Assembly (NCBI GenBank): GCA_003194525.1
Contig: NBIV01000129.1
Span: 1-64,000 of the forward strand
Reading direction: 5' to 3'
Source of the DNA: Gracilariopsis chorda
Lineage: Eukaryota; Rhodophyta; Florideophyceae; Gracilariales; Gracilariaceae
DNA length: 64,000 nucleotides
Below the pieces are notes generated by a model, which worked only from the letters and a program-made list of their open reading frames with translations, had not been told where the DNA came from and did not search any database. The position numbers and the translations under genes were made by a program. Shown one piece after another: positions 20,518 to 30,371 of the stretch. Each line of letters opens with the position of its first letter. Position 1 is the stretch's first letter.

Positions 20518-22090
20518 ATGGACTCTCGCATCGTGCTATGCACATTTTGTCCGTCCGTGTCCGCGTTCCTGTCGCTCGTAGACGCGCCGCGTCAACAAAG
20601 CACCGCCGCACAGATTCATTGCTCCCTCAAACGCGCCTTCCCCCAACACACAATACACATAAACCCGAGCTCCCACGCGCGCGTTTTGAAAGCAAGCGAC
20701 CTGACGCAGTTGCAGCGCGCCATTCTAACAGCGCGTGCGCATCGGCGGCGTCTCAAGGCGGTCACAGATGTGTATTCGGCATCGTCACAAGCTGCGCTTG
20801 CTGACGGCGCGTATGTGCTAGATCTATCTTCGTTAAATGCACAGCGCGAATCAAACAACGTGCTTACAGCGCAGGCCGGCGCTTCTTTGTCGCAGCTTGT
20901 AAGCGCGTATGAGCTACGGATTCAAGCGCCTTTAAACGGGGTGGTACAAAGCGTGGGTGGAGCGATAGCAAGTGGTTTACTCGGTGCATCCAAAGTGGAT
21001 TCGTTATTGGCCGATTGTTGCACGCAGATCAGTGTGATGGATGCGTTTGGAAGACTGCGCGTGTACACGGAGCGTGACGGCGGCGTTATGTTTGACGCGG
21101 TGCGTGTTTCGATGGGCGTTTTCGGGGTGGTGTACGAAGTGAGCTTTCGGCTGCAGACGGAGTGTCGCTACGTGCGGCTTCGCACGTGTTTCCAGTCGCA
21201 CAGACGGTTGTTTGGGCGGGGGTGCGGCGGGATTCGGCGTCGACTACGGGACGCGGTGGGGCTGGAGCTGTTTTGGCTGCCGTTCAATTCGTACCGGGCG
21301 CGCAAAAAGTGGCGCGCGGAGGAGGACTTGATCTGGGTGCGCGTGTGGAAAGCGACGCAGGCGCCGCGACGAGAGGCGGCGGACGTGTGCTACACGGCGC
21401 CGACGATGGCGCAGTGGCTGCGACGGCAGGCGCGCGCGCTGGCGCAGGGCGGGTACGGCGGGTTTGAGCGCGCGCACACGGCGGCGTTTTGCCGCGCGGC
21501 GTTTGCGGAGAGCGCGTGGAAGATGGAGGGGGTGAAGGTGACGACGAGCGCGCGACACGCGGTGCACCTGGTGCAGACGGAGGGGGGGGCGGTGAGCGAG
21601 GTGAGCGTGTGCGTGCCGGTGGGGGGGGCGGGCGGGTGGGAGGCGCTGAGCGCGGGGTGGGGCGCGGCGGTGGCGGTGGTGGAGGAGGATGCGGCGTCGG
21701 GCGAGTTCGGGGTGAACGGGGGGTGAAGGCGCGCTTTGTGGGCGGCAGCGAGGCGGTGCTGGCGGCGAACCGGGCGGAGTGCAGCGTGGTGCTGAGCGCT
21801 TGGTCGGCGCGGGGCACGGCGGGGTGGGAGCGCGCGTCGCGGCGCATTGCGGCGGCGTGGATGGCGCTGCCGGGGGCGCGGTGGGTGTTCTCGCGCGCGG
21901 CGGCGGACGTGGTGGCGGCGGCGGCGGCGCGACGGGCGCTGGGCAGAGACGTGGAGCTGTTCAGGGCGGTGTACTACGCGTCGGCGGTGGACGACTACGG
22001 CATGTTTGTGGACGACGTGGTGGACGCGGTGGTGTTTGGCGGACGGCGGCGCGGCGGTGGCGGGGGGAGGTGGGAGGGGCCGGGGGTGGG

Positions 22091-22127
<37 letters not shown>

Positions 22128-22328
22128 GGGAGGAGTTGGCGCGGCGCGAGGCGGGCGCAGACTCCGCGGGCGAAGACTCCGCGGGCGAAGACTCCGCGGG
22201 CGCAGCGCGCGCAGGCGGCGTGCGGCGCGTGGGTGGCGCTGTACGTGGCGCTGTACGTGGCGCTGTACGCCGCGCTGTGGCTGCTACTGTTCGGGTCGGA
22301 GGCGGCGTCAGCGCTGACGCGTCGGTGA
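20518..22328 (+). CDS. FAD-linked oxidase, sugar-lactone oxidase-like (frame break near 21720)
   Basis: The ATG at 20518 opens a frame of 402 codons ending at 21726. It has a PCMH-type FAD-binding fold: DLTQLQRAILTARAHRR, a glycine-rich turn GGAIASGLLGASK near residue 147, and ISVMDAFGRLRVY. This resembles L-gulono/arabinono-lactone oxidases, enzymes of ascorbate-type synthesis. Coding continues in another frame from about 21725 (VKARFVGGSEAVLAANRAEC) to 22328. A run of six G at 21717-21722 is at the join, and one missing G would restore the frame. The C-terminal part (FRAVYYASAVDDYGMFVDDV) is followed by Gly and Ala tracts, RAKTP repeats and a terminal hydrophobic span. The substrate is not determinable. 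Confidence 0.66.
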
Positions 22329-22665
22329 CGTGACGGGCAAGTGCGACGGTGCGACGGGCAAGTGCGCCGCCGCCGCTCGCCCGCCGCACAGCGCGCAGCG
22401 GACGGCGGTGGAGGAGCGCTTTCCGCCGTTACTCATACGTCACTGCTGACAAGCTGCAATCACAGTTGTAAACTTAACTTAAAACTTACTACTCCACTAT
22501 CTTCCTCCCGTTGAGATCAGGTGTGTGAGCCCCTCTCTTCTCTTGTACAACAAGCTGCGCGTACACTCGCCGTAAACATAATCTCTCTAAAACTCTCTTG
22601 CAACAGCCGCAACTGGTGAGCTGAGATTGCTGCCCCCCCCCCGCGCTGTAAACTATATCTTGCGC
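22329..22665. other. Convergent intergenic region
   Basis: Lies between the 3' ends of the FAD oxidase (plus) and the NAXE gene (minus). I see nothing beyond a C-run near 22634. Confidence 0.5.
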
Positions 22666-23478
22666 TCACGCGATGCGCGTGATGACGCGCTCGCGCTCGT
22701 ACCGCACCACGTCAAAGTCGAGCGCCTCGCACAGCGACGGCGGCACGAAGCGCCCGCCCACATAATGCGCGCCGCCGCGCTGCTCGAAGCGCCGCGCGCA
22801 TAGCTTGGGCGCCGTCAACGACACCAGCGCGCGCGCGTTGCGAATGGCCACCTCGTGCACATCGCCGCGCTCCACGTGCCACCCGCTGGGCACGTCCACG
22901 CATATCACCGGCGCCGCGCTGTCGTTGATGCTCTCAATCATGCGGCGGTACGGCTGGCGCACGCCGGCCGCGCCGTCGAACGAGAAGCCGAAAATGGCGT
23001 CCAGCACCACGTCGCAGCGCCGCAGCGCCACCTGCTCCGCCGTGTGGTGCACGCCGATGCGTAGCGCGCGCGCCTGCGTCAGCAGCGCTGTAAACAGCGC
23101 GCTGCGCGCCCCGGAGGGGTACCATATGCACGTGTGGAAGCCCAAGTGATGCAGGTGGCGCGCTGCTACCAGCCCGTCGCCGCCGTTGTTGCCCGGGCCG
23201 CACGCCACCACCACGCGCGGGGGGGCGTGTTGCCACTGCTGCCGTATGTAGTCGGCGGCCGCGTGCGCCACGGACAGCCCGGCCAGCTCCATCAGCTGCT
23301 CGAGCGAGAAGGCGTAGTGATCGCCCATTAGCAGCGCGTCGATTTGCGCCGCCTTTTGCGCGCTGATGTACAGCCGGCTGCTTGGCGAGCATGACATTTT
23401 GGTGCTTGTTGTGGCTGTGCTTGTAGTGGCTGACGCCAGTGTTGAGCGCAATGGCGGAACAATGAAGCAGAGCGTCAT
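22666..23478 (-). CDS. NAXE: NAD(P)H-hydrate epimerase (YjeF_N domain)
   Basis: A 270-residue single-exon protein from an ATG at 23478; a second Met at about residue 28 is an alternative start. It epimerises R- and S-NAD(P)HX, the hydrated, damaged forms of NAD(P)H, so that a dehydratase can repair them. The YjeF_N domain starts near residue 36 (YISAQKAAQIDALL). It carries FSLEQLMELAGLSVAHAA, the loop VVACGPGNNGGDGLVAARHL (93-102 core) and ICVDVPSGWHVERG. The first 27 residues are Ser/Thr-rich without acidic residues and could target an organelle. The partner dehydratase domain is absent here. Confidence 0.95.
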   Translation of the reverse strand: MTLCFIVPPLRSTLASATTSTATTSTKMSCSPSSRLYISAQKAAQIDALLMGDHYAFSLEQLMELAGLSVAHAAADYIRQQWQHAPPRVVVACGPGNNGGDGLVAARHLHHLGFHTCIWYPSGARSALFTALLTQARALRIGVHHTAEQVALRRCDVVLDAIFGFSFDGAAGVRQPYRRMIESINDSAAPVICVDVPSGWHVERGDVHEVAIRNARALVSLTAPKLCARRFEQRGGAHYVGGRFVPPSLCEALDFDVVRYERERVITRIA

Positions 23479-23800
23479 GATGTGTGCCGCGCGTGCGGCG
23501 CTCTCGAGCAGCGACAGCGCGGAGGGCGACTAAATATAAAGTGTTGAAATAGTTGAGCAATGATGACACGTACACAAGTGTATCGGCAACGATGAACATT
23601 GCGTTGAGCTCAATTGCATGCGAGTAAGCGCAGTGCTTTTGGTTATCACACAGTTAGACGACTGCGCTACAAAAGTGTGCCGTCAGACACTGGTGCGAGC
23701 TTGTCCAGCCATACTCTTGTAGTGAGCTCCCACACTTGTAACACCACAATCCCACTCCGTCTCAATAAACGAATGAAACGGGAGCCACGTTCATCACCGT
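23479..23800. promoter_or_regulatory. Upstream region of NAXE, interrupted by a DNA transposon
   Basis: Short AT-richer sequence between the NAXE start and the transposon's left end at 23805. The insertion lies about 330 bases upstream of NAXE. No motif stands out. Confidence 0.4.
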
Positions 23801-23840
23801 ATATCCCTAGTATGCCATTGTAAGGTTCCATATATGGGAC
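23801..23840 (+). repeat. Left terminal inverted repeat with first palindrome and ATAT flank
   Basis: ATAT at 23801-23804, CCCTAGTATGCC from 23805, and a palindrome GGTTCCATATATGGGACC at 23824-23841 with one mismatch. A further copy, GGATCCATATATAGAACC, lies at 24028-24045. Confidence 0.8.
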
Positions 23841-26800
23841 CAAACGTTTGAAGTGCCGTATCTCAGCAAATATAGGAGCCTCAAATAAACGCTTTCGGAT
23901 TCTATCTTAGCACCCTTCTCTCGTAATGCGCCTCAAAAATAATGAGAATTGACACCTTCCCCGTGGGTTTTCTCGATGGCGGAAGTTGGTGTACTTCACG
24001 TTCGAACATTACTGTCTTTTTGGCTTAGGATCCATATATAGAACCAAAAAAATTGAAAAATGATACTGTTTATTGGTTCACCCAACATATATTGTCTACT
24101 TCCTTGCTCTTCGTCTCGGCCTGATAAGGTCTTCTTCCTCATCAGTTCTTGTCTCTCTTACCCTTGTATTTAAGCGAGTATTTGGGCCTGATTGGCCTTC
24201 TTCTCGCTCGTCCCCGACTTGATCATGACCATGCATTGTAAACACAGACCGACTGCACGGTTTTGCTGTGCTTCTAGGCTTGAGGACTCTAAGAGAATGC
24301 CATACCTTGCTACAGCTTTTCCGAAGTCCTCGGTAAATTCTAGTACAAAGGTATACATCACATTGGAGACATTTGTATGTTGTGCGATGTCCACGCCATC
24401 CTTCTTCATTTTCAGTAATTCCCCTTACTCCACAGAGCGCGCAGTACTGCTGTCCCTTCTGTTGCTTTAGAATGTGATTCTTCACATTTAGTCTCAACGA
24501 AATTCCGTCTGGTCCGTTAAAGAAGACAAAGCGTCTCCGCTTTCGAGTCCGAGCTAGAGTGTGTAATCTTTGAATTTCGTCCTGGTGTACTTCCAATGTC
24601 TCGGCGTTGTCCTCCGTCCCTAAGGATTGTGCATAAACTATAAGCTCCTTAGATGCATCATGCACAAAGTCAGCCAGTGATTGAATTCCATTTAGAGCCT
24701 GACGATAGGATTTAAGGCTTCGGAATGTTTCCTTGCTCTGCAATAAATCTCTCTTCTGAGACATTCGCCATGAAATGAATGCATTGACAGACAACGTTTT
24801 GAGTGTTTGCGTTACCACCTTTTGTTCCCATTTCATTGCTGAAGTTGATGACCTTAAAATTGCCCTGGCTTGTGTACTCCCATCAACACCACCTTTAGTT
24901 CTTGATTATAAACTTTGAGATGCGTGTTTGAATAGTTTAAGGGGCGGAAAAGCGTCATTCTGTGTCACGTAGTTGTTAACCAAAGACCAGAATTGAAATC
25001 TAGATTGCAGCACTTTGGTGGTCTCTGTGTCACTGAAAGAAGGTATTTGAAGAGGACCTGGCTGATGGGCCCACGATACCACTGGCAGTGCGATAGCATT
25101 CAACGCAGAAAGGCAGGTGTCGAGTACTGAATTGTTGCAATGCACCAAAACTGTATACATGATGCCAGACTCAGAGCATGAAACGTAAATGACATAGTTA
25201 ACTGCCAGAACCAACATCTGGTGCAAAATCTGACCAATGTGCTCAGCTGGAATGTATCTTCGGAATGATTGATCGCCCACCTCACATGTTACCAGATCAG
25301 CAGTGGTTAGACCAAGAGCCCTGTCCAGACTGCTCTGCGCGACATTAGTCTTGATTTCAACTGAGCACAGTTGAGTACTTTCGGTCTCAGATTCTTCAGA
25401 ACATAGTCCCAAGTCAAGCAGTTCTATTATAGCTATACCATCCGGCGAACAAGCAAGCCACGGCTTCGCCTTCATTGACAGCATTCCACAGCTATAAAAT
25501 GCTTGTACAAAAGCCTTCGATTTCAAAGAGGCAACTACTGCAGGCTCGTTTGCCGTACCACGCATCATCGGTTCTGTAGACCGACCACCTCCAAACCATG
25601 TCTGCACGAAAGATAGAAGTGATTGTTGTAAAGTTTGTTCTGTACAGGTAGGTTCGCTTAGACCAACCATTTCTCTGAAAGCGTCGTTAGCATGCAGGAT
25701 TTTTCCTGCGCTGGTACCAGTTACTCGAAATTGTCTCAACACAAACCAATCAGCGCATCGTTGGTCCAGCGTTAGCACAGAACAGTGATCCAGAATGTGA
25801 CGTTCAATTACGTCCTGAAACTCTGTAGAGTCGTTTGGAGGGATCGTGAGGCGACCTGTATTATCTCGCTTGCTAAACAGCGTTCCGATCATTCTCGTAC
25901 ACTTGGGTACAGCAATCCAGCTTTCTAACAAGGTTGAAAAGCTGGATGGTAAACTGTAGATGAATCTGATAATGCGGCTAAACTTGTCTGTTCCTCTTTC
26001 ACGAACAGCGACAGCTGTAACTTTAACTCTGTTAACAGCATGACTCTCCCCACGGTTTCGAATCTTTAACGTTTTCCCTGCGAACCATGTTTTCGGACCT
26101 TGACTGGGCTCATCATTTAAAATAAAGGTACGGGCACGGTCAGTTGAGAGCGTTGTTGGTCCAGGGACAATATCACTAGTAGAGGGATCGTCTTCCTGTT
26201 GCAGGGCTTGGTCAGAGTCAGTACTGCCGTCTGTTTCATCACCATCCAGTTCTTCATAGTCATGACGCATTACGTTTAGATACGATTGTCCGACAAACGG
26301 ATGACACTGTAGAAGGTGATCTGGCATAATCATTATAGACCCAATACCATGTTTAAGTAGTTCACGTAACAATGCCACCTTCCCATAACCGCGGTCTGCT
26401 GTTAAAACAAATCCGCGAATACTTTGCTCAGCCCGTCCCTCTAGTAATGCATCAACCAGATTTCGTACGTTGCTGAAAACAGATTCGCCACGTCTTCGGA
26501 ACCGAACCATAAGCGTCACGCGAAAAAGAGAGTCCGCTATAGCGTCTGCCTGGTGTCCTTCTCTATCAGCCTTCCGATTACTGAGTGACTTGACTTGATT
26601 GTCCGATTCTCTCGTTCCGTATAAGTCATCATCGAGTGTCGCTAAAGTGTAGTTAGGTGACACGAACACTTTGCAGGTTTGCCTAAATGCCGTCTTCTCC
26701 AATTGCGTTAAAAGCGGCGTTTGGTCTCTTTGTGCCAACCAAGTTCCTCCTCCGTCTAGGCCTCGACCAGTAGGTGAGAAAGCAAGAATATTTCCACATA

Positions 26801-27653
26801 TGAAGCGAACAATAGCAATGTGCGGCGGGTCGACACCCTCGGCGCGCAAAATGTCGATGGTTTTCGCCATGCTAAATCCAGTGCAATGAGACAATAGAAG
26901 TACGGAGACAAATCCATAGAGGTGGTGCATTCGTAGAAGTTCCATGTCTCTACGGTACAGACTTATGTATTCATTAATCCATCGCAGACACATACGAAGC
27001 ATGTCATCCATTAGTAGGACTATGTGTCCAACTCTAGTAGAAGGAAGCTGACGAGCGTTCAGCTCTAAATCAAGCCTCTCCACTGCTGATTCACAGAACA
27101 GTCTTGCTCTCTCCTCGACGGCTTCACTAATGAATACATCTTCGAGCAACAATCTTTGGGCTGTGGGATTACAGATTCGCCAACCTTGAGAAGGATCCCG
27201 TTGATTTCGATTCCGCTGTACTCCACCCCGACCTCTGCCACGTCCTCTGCCGCGCCCTCGGGGGCGACCACGGCCGAGACCTCTACCTCTTCCCCGTCCT
27301 CGCTGTTGTGTAGTACGGCTTGCTGGGGCGAGAGCGCCCGAGCCCGTCTCCTGTGGATCATTCTGAAGATTTGAAGCCATGACAACTGGTGTGGGGAGAC
27401 GGATGTTTCTCGAGTTTATAACAGGTGATCTCGATGTCCGTTTTCAGAACTTGAAAGCTCCAAGCGATCATGTCACTGTCAGCTTTTCGTCTGCTTGCAA
27501 CGTGGCATACGCAGTATGTCGTGTGTTTGCTGTTGCTGCTCTTGAAACTGAGCTGGAAATGGTCCTACGGTTCTATATATGGAACCATAAGGATTTTGAT
27601 CATTTGGTCGAAATTATTTAAGGTTCCATATATGGAACCACAGAACACTAGGG
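23805..27653 (-). mobile_element. piggyBac-like DNA transposon with nested YqaJ nuclease
   Basis: Both ends carry inverted CCCTAGT (23805-23811 and 27647-27653), flanked on each side by a direct ATAT (23801-23804 and 27654-27657). That is a plausible 4-bp target duplication. The inverted match extends outward to GTATATCCCTAGT, so the exact end is uncertain by a few bases. CCCTAG termini are typical of piggyBac elements, but those normally duplicate TTAA. Two palindromes of the form GGTTCCATATATGGAACC lie near each end. The 3849-bp element carries one transposase gene on the minus strand. Its good preservation suggests recent insertion. Confidence 0.78.
24096..27380 (-). CDS. piggyBac-like transposase with inserted YqaJ-type exonuclease domain (in-frame TAA)
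   Basis: The ATG at 27380 opens 824 codons to a TAA at 24906-24908. The same frame then continues to 24096. Domains in order: an RG-rich N-terminus (27-52); a DDE-like first Asp region (TLATLDDDLYGTRES, about 250); a second Asp (VLTADRGYGKVALL, about 329); an acidic linker; and a YqaJ/lambda-exonuclease-type domain (about 538-750) with FRVTGTSAGKILH, RGTANEP, CSPDG (Asp647) and VEIKT (Glu675, Lys677). After the stop come TKGGVDG, matching the third piggyBac Asp motif, and a Cys-rich zinc ribbon (CALC ... CLQC ... LC ... CSKVWH). The nuclease therefore sits where piggyBac has its insertion domain. The TAA may be a mutation, readthrough or a missed intron. Confidence 0.75.
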
Positions 27654-27657
27654 ATAT
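27569..27657 (-). repeat. Right terminal inverted repeat with two palindromes and ATAT flank
   Basis: GGTTCTATATATGGAACC at 27569-27586 and the perfect palindrome GGTTCCATATATGGAACC at 27622-27639. The end CTAGGG is at 27648-27653, then ATAT at 27654-27657. It mirrors the left end and may hold transposase-binding sites. Confidence 0.8.
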
Positions 27658-28250
27658 ACAGTGCGCGTAACTGCTTTAGGCACACCATGCAAGGAGCCTT
27701 TACTGTCAAATTGAGTATGCAGCAGCAGCACAAAGCTGTGCTTGCACGTTAAACAATAGCCTATTAACAACAGTTGTAGTCACTTTTCCCCATAGAAGCC
27801 ATCTAGGGTTATGATATCAAAAAAACATGTCATGAAATTCCTTTAAAAACGAGAGATAGTATATGACACATGTCATGAAAAAGTCGTAACTTCCTCACAA
27901 TTCAAATCTCTTGCCTCACAATCCTTAGTACTTGTTACTGCCAGTATTTTCCTTCACTTCTATGTCCTTCGTACCTCAAAAATTAGCAAAAGGTAAGTAT
28001 GTGACCCTATGCCAAAAATGCCAAAATCTGCACTCTGCGATTAAAAAATGTCTCTCCGACAGAAACCAGCTCTTTTCCAGCACTCTATAAGAGATGTAAA
28101 CAGCTTTCCCAGTTCGAAAATCCAACATAAACCTCTTTTTATTGCGAACAAACTCTGAAAAATCTCTCGGCAGCAAAATCGCGCTTTTCTACGCGAAGCG
28201 GAAAAAGGAAAACCCAGTAATTCTGAGCTCATAAAACCATAATCTGCAGA
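27658..28250. other. Flank of Tc1 remnant with a direct repeat
   Basis: ACATGTCATGAAA occurs twice (about 27825 and 27869). Further right, weak transposase N-terminal coding may be present but is too decayed to call. TATGACACA near 27860 has an inverted partner near 29013 and could be part of degraded Tc1 termini. Confidence 0.35.
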
Positions 28251-29002
28251 TATTCGTGCGCCGTGTACAGCAGCTACTCAAAGAAAATAAGAACGTGAAA
28301 TATTCCAAGAAGAAGCACAGCCACAAGATGACCGAAGCTCATAAAATTGTAAGAATTAAATGGGCCCGGCACAATATTTCGAAGGCAGAATACTTTTGAA
28401 TGAAAGTTGTTTTTGCAGATGAGAAAAAGTTCAACTTGCATGGACGTGATGGATTATCAGTTTATTTGCATGATTTCAAAACGGAACCGAAACGTTCTTC
28501 CTCCCTTGTCGGAGGAATAAATTTGGTCATGGTGTGGGGAGATATTTCTTTCTATCGGTTGATTGAGTTCATGTTTTTGACTGGCACCCAGGATTGGAAG
28601 AAGTATTGTGAGACTTTGGAGCTTGGTTTTGTACCGTGGACTGCAGAATTTTGTGGACCAATCTCAACCAGAATCTTTCAACAGGATAATGCTTCAAAAA
28701 CTAGCTCTAATTATGTACGGAACTGGCTATATCGACACTATGTTCGTACTCTACCATGGCCGGCTAAGTTTCTAGACCTTTATTTTATATAAAACGTTTG
28801 GGATCTAATGGCTACAAAGTTATACGCCAATGGAAAGCAGTTTGAAAATGTAGAGGATTTAGGAGAGTTTTTTGTCACAGTGCGGCACAGTGTAATAGTC
28901 TTTTTCATGAAGAAGCTTCTTCAGTCTATTTCAAAACGTCTTTTGGCTTTGGTGGATAAACGTTACAGAGCTACAAAAAATACTGAAGTAATAAAGACTT
29001 AG
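28250..29002 (+). pseudogene. Tc1/mariner transposase remnant
   Basis: The plus strand reads as the C-terminal two thirds of a Tc1-type transposase. Upstream of 28400 the frame reads TVxR-like HTH sequence and RIKWARHNIS, then a TGA where Trp is usual. Next are VVFADEKKFNLHGRDG with the first Asp, LVMVWGDIS, and FQQDNASK with the second Asp. The motif usually seen as WPA-SPDLNPIE is here WPAKFLDLYFI followed by TAA at the catalytic Glu position, so the third acidic residue is lost. The frame resumes as NVWDLMATKLYANGKQF to a stop at 29002. Two nonsense codons and loss of the Glu mean it is inactive. Confidence 0.88.
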
Positions 29003-29528
29003 GCTTTTATTATGTGTGTCATATGCTGTTTTGCGTGCCTAAAGATGTTTTGTGGCATTATTCGCACCTGTGGTCCAAATGATACGGAACTGGTGCAAAC
29101 GGTTCTATAGATGATGTTGGACAACCTTGTTTTGTGTGTGCAAACACAATTTTTGTCATGCTTGCAGACGCAGAACACTTCTTTTGTCATTTGGGCGCGT
29201 GTGCTTAAAGGAGTTGCCCGCACTGTACCAACAGTATTGTGATTGTGAGAGGAACACTCTAGCTGAGCTTTTACTGTTTTAAGTATCTTTTGCTACTGTA
29301 ATGCTGATTGACAGTGATAACCAAAACCAGTGACGCCTATCACAGCGCACATATTATATCATGCTCGTACTAGTAGCAGCCACGTGGCCACGCCCTTTTC
29401 TTTTGCTTTTCTTGCAAAATATTTCATGTTTCCGCTCCGCGCCGCCGTCGTTGACGCGCGCCTGCCTCTTTGTGTTTTGTGCATTGCGCCGGCGCTTTTC
29501 TGCAACCACGCCCAGTCGTCGCCTCATT
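29003..29528. other. Intergenic, upstream of eS21
   Basis: AT-rich to about 29390 and then GC-rich toward the eS21 leader. No gene recognised. Confidence 0.4.
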
Positions 29529-29549
29529 CCCCCCCCCCCCCCCCCCCCC
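29529..29549 (+). promoter_or_regulatory. 21-base C-tract in the eS21 leader/promoter
   Basis: An uninterrupted C-run ending 30 bases before the eS21 ATG. It could be a leader element like the pyrimidine tracts of ribosomal-protein mRNAs, but the function is not shown by sequence. Confidence 0.5.
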
Positions 29550-29579
29550 TTGTCGTTACAAAGCTCACCCCCCGCCAAA

Positions 29580-29890
29580 ATGCAGAACGACAAAGGAGAA
29601 GTCGTCGATCTCTACATCCCGCGCAAATGGTAAGTCAAACAACCAAACAAACCAACTTCCAAAACACACCCTAACCCCCTTTCAAAAGCTCCGCTTCAAA
29701 CCGCCTCATCACCGCAAAGGACCACGCGTCGGTGCAGATCAACATAGCACGCGTCGATGAAAACGGCGTCCTCATTCCGGGCGAGTACCACACCATTGCC
29801 ATTTGCGGCTACGTTCGTCGCAAGGGACTCAGCGACGACGCCTTCTTTCGCATCGCAAAGGAAAAGGCGTATTACACACCGTCCAAGTAA
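29580..29890 (+). CDS. RPS21: Small ribosomal subunit protein eS21, one 59-nt intron
   Basis: Exon 1 is 29580-29629 and exon 2 is 29689-29890, encoding 83 residues, the usual length. Exon 1 reads [16 protein letters not shown] and the next codon, Cys, is split by the intron. Exon 2 reads [19 protein letters not shown] through [18 protein letters not shown]. The protein is a structural component of the 40S head/platform region and takes part in pre-rRNA maturation. The intron (29630-29688) starts GTAAGT, ends AAAAG, and has CTAAC as a likely branch site about 18 bases before the 3' splice site. A 21-base C-tract lies 30 bases upstream of the ATG. Confidence 0.97.
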
Positions 29891-30371
29891 CCACACCGTT
29901 TCACTGAGCACATAAACGCGCCCGCTTCCATCTTGCATTGCGTGCGCATGCGTGCTCTGTAAAAGCGCCAAACCTTGTTTTTACGACAGAACAGCGCTGC
30001 TAATATTGAACACACACACGCTATCTCTATCTCGAGACTGCGCTGTCTGTGGCGTATCTACTTGTGTTAGTAAAGAGCGAACCAGTCATGACATACAAAT
30101 GGTAAAAACAAAAAAGAAAAGGAGGGAGCTGTCGCTCCCCGCGTAGTGCCCATCAAAACCACATGTGTGCTTCTCGCCAAGCACCCATGCGCCGCACGCG
30201 CACACCAGCAGCGGAGTGAATACAATGACCAGCGCGCTTTCACGCAGACGGCTAGTACCGACTGCGCGCGACGTGCAAAGCGGGATGAGTGTTGTGCGTT
30301 TGCATTGCATCCGAAACATAACATGTGGCTCACTCACTCACTCACCCGCTCACTCACGCACTCTCATGCGC
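29891..30371. other. Convergent intergenic region
   Basis: Lies between eS21 (plus) and the PP2C gene (minus). CACTCA-type simple repeats occur near 30330-30370. No gene seen. Confidence 0.45.
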
